From Rhodospirillales bacterium (GTDB taxonomy: Bacteria > Pseudomonadota > Alphaproteobacteria > Micavibrionales > Micavibrionaceae): a stretch of DNA of 64,000 nt. Made by a program: the position numbers and the translations under genes. The stretch lies in NCBI GenBank assembly GCA_020638285.1, contig JACKIV010000001.1, forward strand, positions 496,001 through 560,000. The letters run 5' to 3'. The notes beneath the pieces are model-generated. The model saw only the letters and a program-made list of their open reading frames with translations, ran no database searches and was not told the DNA's origin. Below, piece after piece: positions 60,038 to 64,000 of this stretch (positions are counted from its first letter, which is position 1; each line of letters opens with the position of its first letter).

Positions 60038-60667
60038 ATGAAACGGTATCTTGCCCTGGCGCTGTGCGCTCTGGTTTTTGCGCTTCCGGCATGGGCCGCA
60101 GAGGGGGGCGATTCGTTCGTCGGGCCTTTTGCCGCGCCGTGTGAGTTTTCCATCTCCTTTCCGGAAAAGCCTTATGTCACGCATCGTTGCAAGGGGCGTA
60201 GTGGGTCTGAGTGCTATGATATTTTGACTTATACCCGTGTGTTCGATCTGGCCAATGCGGTCACGGTGCGGGCCACGTGCAATCCGGTCGATGCGGCAGC
60301 GGCGGGCCAATTTTCCGAAAGCGCCATGAGGGCGACCTTGGAAAGCATGGTTTCCCGCAAATCCATCGGTCAGTACGACCTGAAATTTTCCGAACGGGAC
60401 GGGGCGCGCTCCGGAACCTTGTTCGGCGAAGGAGTCAAGGGTGTCACGCCGACCCTGTATGTGGCGCAGCTTTGGCTTGGCCAGGCGTCTCTTTTGACCG
60501 TCGAGGGAGAATTGACAGGCGAGGCCAACGCCGATTCGGATTCTCTTTTTACGAATATCCTCAAGAGTATCCGTTTGAAAGATCAGGACGTAGGTGAGTC
60601 TGGGGGTGATGGACAGAAGATGATAGAAGAAAGGTCTGCTCCAGACCATTCTGTGCGAAAAAGATGA
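60038..60667 (+). CDS. Unknown exported protein
   Basis: A 209-residue protein with a signal peptide (MKRYLALALCALVFALPAWA, cleavage near 20) and a mature domain with three or four cysteines, one in HRCKGRSGSECYD. The family is not recognised. The ATG at 60038 is chosen over 59885 because the signal peptide starts there. Its last 25 residues are low-complexity and may have been changed by insertion of the DUF2971-like gene, which begins 12 bp after the stop. Confidence 0.62.
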   Translation: MKRYLALALCALVFALPAWAAEGGDSFVGPFAAPCEFSISFPEKPYVTHRCKGRSGSECYDILTYTRVFDLANAVTVRATCNPVDAAAAGQFSESAMRATLESMVSRKSIGQYDLKFSERDGARSGTLFGEGVKGVTPTLYVAQLWLGQASLLTVEGELTGEANADSDSLFTNILKSIRLKDQDVGESGGDGQKMIEERSAPDHSVRKR

Positions 60668-60679
60668 GGGAGAGGTCTG

Positions 60680-61492
60680 TTGCCAACAGTGAGTATTGAT
60701 CTTGTGAAATGTCTTGAGAAACAGGCGATCGAGCCACATCGTCCTCTTCTGAAACAGCCGCCGGATGATCAGCTTTTATACAAGTATGTAAAACTTGATT
60801 ATTTTGAGGATATGCTCAAGCATGGCTACCTCTATTTTAACCGGGTTGACTCCTATAAGGATTCCTGTGATGGCGATCAGCTAAGGCTGGATAGGGAGCA
60901 AAATCAGAGGGTTGGGTTTTTTAAGAGCCCTGAGTCTACGGCTGAAAATTGTTATGATCGTTGTCGTTCTCGGACGTATGCCTGTTGTTTTTCTTTGGAG
61001 CACTCTTCCCATATTTACAACGCTTATGGGAGGGATGCCGTTTGTCTAGTCTTCCATTTCGGCAAATTACGGGAGATGCTCAATCAAACGATCGGTGCAT
61101 TAAAATGGCAATACGGAAATGGATCAAGTCCAGCCTCATCTGGTGTCTTTCCCAATATTTTCTTTATAAATTACGGGATCGTGGAGTATACTGACTTTTC
61201 CGAAGATCGTCTGAATACGGAATATCTTCCGAATCCAATTCAGTACACTTACCTCAAAGACAAAAAATTCGAGGCAGAACAGGAACTGAGAATATCTTTG
61301 TCTACTCTTGGGATTCCAAGTCCTGTCATAGGGGACTCTCCAATGATATTCCCAAAATCATTCTGTTTGGAGTTTAGTTTCAGAGAGGCAGTTTCCAGCG
61401 GAGTGATAACTCACATGGAATGCGAGGGCCCTAATGATTTTTCAAAAATAGAGAAAAGTCTGCGTGCATGTAACATAGATGTGCGTTTATGA
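60680..61492 (+). CDS. DUF2971-like protein in a low-GC segment
   Basis: A 270-residue protein with the pattern LYKYVKLDYFEDMLKHGYLYFNRVDSYKDSCDGD (in part) near the start, and CFSLEHSSHIYNAYG and FHFGKLREML in the middle. This fits the DUF2971 family, in which short N-terminal FxN and later charged motifs recur; the function is unknown. Start codon is uncertain: TTG 60680 or GTG 60689. The gene is visibly AT-richer than its neighbours and overlaps the bolA start by 4 nt (ATGA), so it looks like an acquired gene lodged at that spot. Confidence 0.6.
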   Translation: MPTVSIDLVKCLEKQAIEPHRPLLKQPPDDQLLYKYVKLDYFEDMLKHGYLYFNRVDSYKDSCDGDQLRLDREQNQRVGFFKSPESTAENCYDRCRSRTYACCFSLEHSSHIYNAYGRDAVCLVFHFGKLREMLNQTIGALKWQYGNGSSPASSGVFPNIFFINYGIVEYTDFSEDRLNTEYLPNPIQYTYLKDKKFEAEQELRISLSTLGIPSPVIGDSPMIFPKSFCLEFSFREAVSSGVITHMECEGPNDFSKIEKSLRACNIDVRL

Positions 61493-61767
61493 CCTCTATG
61501 GCTGGCCGTATTCGGGAAAAACTGGAGGCGGCTTTTGCGCCGTCCGTTCTGGAGATTGAGGACCAGAGTGCCGCGCATGAAGGCCACGCAGGCGCGCGGG
61601 CAGGAGGCGAGACGCATTTTCGGGTTCGGATTGTCTCCGGGCGCTTTGTCGGCCTGTCGCGTCTGGCGCGCCAGCGAGCGGTCTATGCGGTTTTGGCGGA
61701 AGAAATGGCGGGCGGACTTCATGCTCTTTCCGTTTCTGCTCGTGCGCCGGGGGAGGGCGGCCTTTAG
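61489..61767 (+). CDS. bolA: BolA-family protein
   Basis: BolA proteins work with monothiol glutaredoxins in iron-sulfur handling and can bind DNA. The 92-residue protein has the BolA fold: REKLEAAFAPSVLEIEDQSA, HEGHAGARAGGETHFRVRIVSG (in part) and the FVGLSRLARQRAVYAVLAEEM signature. The start may be 61489, overlapping the preceding gene, or the ATG at 61498. sucB follows 100 bp later. Confidence 0.85.
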   Translation: MTSMAGRIREKLEAAFAPSVLEIEDQSAAHEGHAGARAGGETHFRVRIVSGRFVGLSRLARQRAVYAVLAEEMAGGLHALSVSARAPGEGGL

Positions 61768-61867
61768 AGTCGCCTTTCCGGACAAGCCCATTGACCCGGC
61801 ATCTAAAAAGGATCAAATTAGACGGGCGTCGTTCGGTTTTCAAAAGCCAGCCCAAGGTTATCTTCTT

Positions 61868-63094
61868 ATGACCCAGATTCTTGTTCCCGTTCTAGGTGAG
61901 TCCGTCAGTGAAGCCACCGTTGCCCGGTGGCTCAAAAAAGAAGGCGAATCGGTCCGTGTGGATGAGCCGATCGTTGAGCTTGAAACCGACAAGGTTACCC
62001 TTGAGGTGAACGCGCCTGCCGCTGGTGTCATCAGCCAGATTGCCGTGGCAGAAGGGGCAAATGTCAAGGTTGGTGCCATTCTGGGCGAGATCGGCGCATC
62101 GGAGGCTGCCAATGACGTGGCACCCAGAAAATCTCCCGAATCGCCCCCTTCTACCGAGCGGCATGTTGAAAAATCATCCGAATCGCCTGCCATCATGCCT
62201 GCGGCGCGTAAGGCTGCTGCCGATTCGGGCGTCGACTCGGCGTCTGTGCCCGGGACCGGGCGCGACGGGCGCGTAACGAAAGAGGACGTTGTTAGAGCCA
62301 TTGAGAATCAGGGGGCGGTGGAGAAAAAACCTGCCTATGATGTGGTTGGTACGCATCCGGTTGTGCCTTTGTCTGCGCCGGTTCCGGTGGGTTCGCGCGA
62401 GGAACGGGTCAAGATGACCCGTTTGCGTCAGAAAATCGCGCAACGCCTCAAGGAAGCGCAGAACACGGCGGCCATGCTGACCACCTTTAACGAGGTGGAC
62501 ATGACGGCGATCATGGATTTGCGCGAGTCCTACAAACAGGATTTCGAGAAGAAACACGGCGTCAAGCTTGGATTTATGTCGTTTTTTGTCAAGGCTGCGG
62601 TGGCAGCTCTGAAGGAGTTTCCCGCTGTTAATGCGGAAATTCAGGGTGATGAGATTGTTTACAAGAATTATTATGACATCGGCGTGGCGGTCAGCACGCC
62701 TCAGGGACTGATCGTTCCAGTCCTGCGCGATGCGGATCGCAAGTCCATGGCGGACATTGAAAAGGAAATCATGGCGCTGGGGACCAAAGCCCGCGAAGGC
62801 CAGTTGACGATGGACCAGCTTACGGGCGGGACGTTTACCATCACCAACGGGGGCGTGTTTGGTTCTCTTATGTCTACGCCAATTCTCAATCCGCCGCAGG
62901 TGGGCATTCTGGGTATGCATAAAATCCAGAAGCGTCCGATGGTTATGTCGGACGGGACGATTGCGGCGCGGCCCATGATGTATATCGCCATGTCGTACGA
63001 CCATCGAATCATTGACGGACGCGAGGCTGTGACTTTTGTTGTACGAGTCAAGGACGCCATCGAGGATCCGCAGCGGCTTTTACTCGACGTTTGA
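61868..63094 (+). CDS. sucB: Dihydrolipoyl succinyltransferase (E2 of 2-oxoglutarate dehydrogenase)
   Basis: E2 core of the TCA-cycle 2-oxoglutarate dehydrogenase. The 408-residue protein has one lipoyl domain (1-80) with lipoyl-Lys42 in ETDKVTLEV, a peripheral-subunit-binding domain (about 108-145) and a catalytic acyltransferase domain ending with the active-site DHRIIDGRE. A single lipoyl domain favours SucB over pyruvate-type E2. sucA and lpd are not next to it. A long in-frame extension through bolA is rejected. Confidence 0.92.
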   Translation: MTQILVPVLGESVSEATVARWLKKEGESVRVDEPIVELETDKVTLEVNAPAAGVISQIAVAEGANVKVGAILGEIGASEAANDVAPRKSPESPPSTERHVEKSSESPAIMPAARKAAADSGVDSASVPGTGRDGRVTKEDVVRAIENQGAVEKKPAYDVVGTHPVVPLSAPVPVGSREERVKMTRLRQKIAQRLKEAQNTAAMLTTFNEVDMTAIMDLRESYKQDFEKKHGVKLGFMSFFVKAAVAALKEFPAVNAEIQGDEIVYKNYYDIGVAVSTPQGLIVPVLRDADRKSMADIEKEIMALGTKAREGQLTMDQLTGGTFTITNGGVFGSLMSTPILNPPQVGILGMHKIQKRPMVMSDGTIAARPMMYIAMSYDHRIIDGREAVTFVVRVKDAIEDPQRLLLDV

Positions 63095-63116
63095 CACGAA
63101 GAAAGAAAAGAGTCTC

Positions 63117-63614
63117 ATGATTTATAAGCTAAAGGGAGACATTCTTTTGTCTCAGGCGCAGGCTATAGCGCATGGTGTCGCGCCGGGCGATCATTTCCAT
63201 TCCGGTTTGGCGCTTGCCTTGCGCGAGGCGTGGCCCGCTATGTACAAGGATTTTCGGCATTACAGCCATCAGAATCATCCCAAAGCGGGAGGCGTGTGGA
63301 TGTGGGGTGGTGCGGGGGGCCGGGTCATCGTTGCCCTTTTGACGCAGGAAGAACCCAGGGACGAGCATTCCAACCCCGGAAAAGCGTCTCATCATACGGT
63401 CAATCTGGCGCTTAAAGCCCTGCGGGCCCTGATCGAAAAGGAAAACATAGCGTCTGTGGCTTTACCGCGTCTTGCAACGGGCGTGGGGGGCATGGATTGG
63501 GCCGATGTTGAGCCTTTGATTCACCAGCATCTTGGCGATCTGGAGGCATCGGTTTTCGTGTACGAGACATACGTCAAGGATGCCAAGGCCGACGAACCTG
63601 TCTCCGGGGCATAG
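63117..63614 (+). CDS. Macrodomain protein (ADP-ribose binding)
   Basis: A 165-residue single-domain protein. The pattern KGDILLSQAQAIAHGVAPG resembles the first strand-loop of macrodomains, and VALPRLATGVGGMDWADV matches the C-terminal ADP-ribose loop of the ALC1/TARG1/DarG-like group. It likely removes ADP-ribose from a target. A DarT-type toxin partner is not adjacent. The ATG at 63117 begins the domain 22 bp after sucB; it may be translated from the sucB transcript. Confidence 0.68.
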   Translation: MIYKLKGDILLSQAQAIAHGVAPGDHFHSGLALALREAWPAMYKDFRHYSHQNHPKAGGVWMWGGAGGRVIVALLTQEEPRDEHSNPGKASHHTVNLALKALRALIEKENIASVALPRLATGVGGMDWADVEPLIHQHLGDLEASVFVYETYVKDAKADEPVSGA

Positions 63615-63653
63615 AGTTCCTCCGTTTCCCGAAAATTTGAAATCGTTGACCTT

Positions 63654-64000
63654 TTATTCTGCTGCCCGGTCGCATTCCCCGCTGCAGCAGGCAATGGACT
63701 TTCCAGCGGAGCCGAGATCGGCAAAGGCCTCATCCAGTCGTTTAACCAGACCTTCCTCTCCGATTCGCAGCCATTTGCGCGGATCATAGGTCTTTTTATA
63801 TGGCGCGCCGGTGTCCGGGTCGATCTGGTGTTCAAAGGCGCGCGGATGGGCGGTAACATAGGAGCCAATGGCCTGCGCGAAGGCAAATTGCGTATCCGTG
63901 TCGATATTCATCTTGAAAACGCCATAACTGACGGCTTCACGAATTTGCGCCTTGTCCGAGCCTGATCCGCCATGAAACACCAGATCAAGAGGGTTGGTCG
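63654..64000 (-). CDS. fbaA: Class II fructose-bisphosphate aldolase, 3' part
   Basis: Frame open to the right edge; the 115 visible codons are the C-terminal third of a class II aldolase. LDLVFHGGSGS contains the metal/substrate loop, and VSYGVFKMNIDTDTQFAFAQ and TYDPRKWLRIGEEGLVKR are typical. The N-terminal active-site residues are outside the window. The C-terminus carries CCSGECD, an unusual cysteine cluster. Confidence 0.88.
   Translation of the reverse strand, partial: TNPLDLVFHGGSGSDKAQIREAVSYGVFKMNIDTDTQFAFAQAIGSYVTAHPRAFEHQIDPDTGAPYKKTYDPRKWLRIGEEGLVKRLDEAFADLGSAGKSIACCSGECDRAAE

Noticed and set aside
1..64000. CRISPR arrays, tRNA or rRNA genes, insertion sequences, prophage
   Set aside because: No regularly spaced repeats, no cloverleaf-like segment in the gaps, and no transposase, integrase or phage structural gene was found by reading both strands.

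Overview
The window is a chromosomal segment of a moderately GC-rich alphaproteobacterium. ChpT (the histidine phosphotransferase of the CtrA relay), a TipF-like EAL protein, an alphaproteobacterial-type HAD hydrolase, bactofilin, the FlhF/FlhG pair, an rpsD of the alphaproteobacterial type and a phaA/phaB pair all point there. The cell should be flagellated, probably polarly, Gram-negative (lipoprotein, LolD-like ABC exporter, YejA-like binding protein) and able to make polyhydroxybutyrate precursors. The order cannot be fixed from sequence alone; a Rhodospirillales- or Micavibrio-like organism is my inference.

Layout. 1-6.2 kb: a 5'-truncated unknown gene, a lytic transglycosylase, a DmdC-type acyl-CoA dehydrogenase, then flhF-flhG and a pilin-like membrane protein ending in a strong terminator. 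6.2-8.45 kb: a compact accessory unit. It holds a candidate small RNA on the minus strand, a divergent promoter region built on a 9-bp inverted repeat, an XRE regulator with a sensor-like C-terminus and an EgtD-like methyltransferase. 8.4-16.7 kb: ABC exporter, rpsD, a nested palindromic element, ruvA, prfA, comEC and bactofilin. 16.9-23.2 kb, minus strand: uvrC, two tandem AlgG-like parallel beta-helix epimerases, ribF. 23.4-32.4 kb: clpA, a lipoprotein, an alpha/beta hydrolase, a P-type ATPase, a PAS/GGDEF-like/EAL protein and a small XRE regulator. 32.5-37.2 kb: polA, fliL and a zapA unit. 37.2-43.4 kb: a secreted unknown protein, phaA-DUF2061-phaB, a cyclic-nucleotide-binding protein and a 556-residue protein with a HicA-like N-terminus. 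43.5-53.7 kb: HAD hydrolase, tipF, ispG, dnaX-ybaB, galU-chpT, pheS and two unknown genes. 53.9-64 kb: M3 peptidase, family 5 uracil-DNA glycosylase, tyrS, YejA-like protein, a low-GC DUF2971-type gene abutting bolA, sucB, a macrodomain protein and the 3' part of a class II aldolase gene.

How they fit together. Most genes are housekeeping: DNA repair and replication (uvrC, ruvA, polA, dnaX, udg), translation (rpsD, prfA, pheS, tyrS), and carbon metabolism. A theme of polarity and cell-cycle control runs through flhF/flhG, fliL, tipF, chpT, zapA, bactofilin and the EAL proteins. No CRISPR array, rRNA, tRNA, insertion sequence or prophage was seen. The most unusual spots are the 6.2-8.4 kb regulator/methyltransferase/small-RNA unit, the twin AlgG homologues without other alginate genes, the HicA-like fusion protein, the DUF2971 insertion before bolA, and several separated classic gene pairs (pheS without pheT, clpA without clpS, sucB without sucA).
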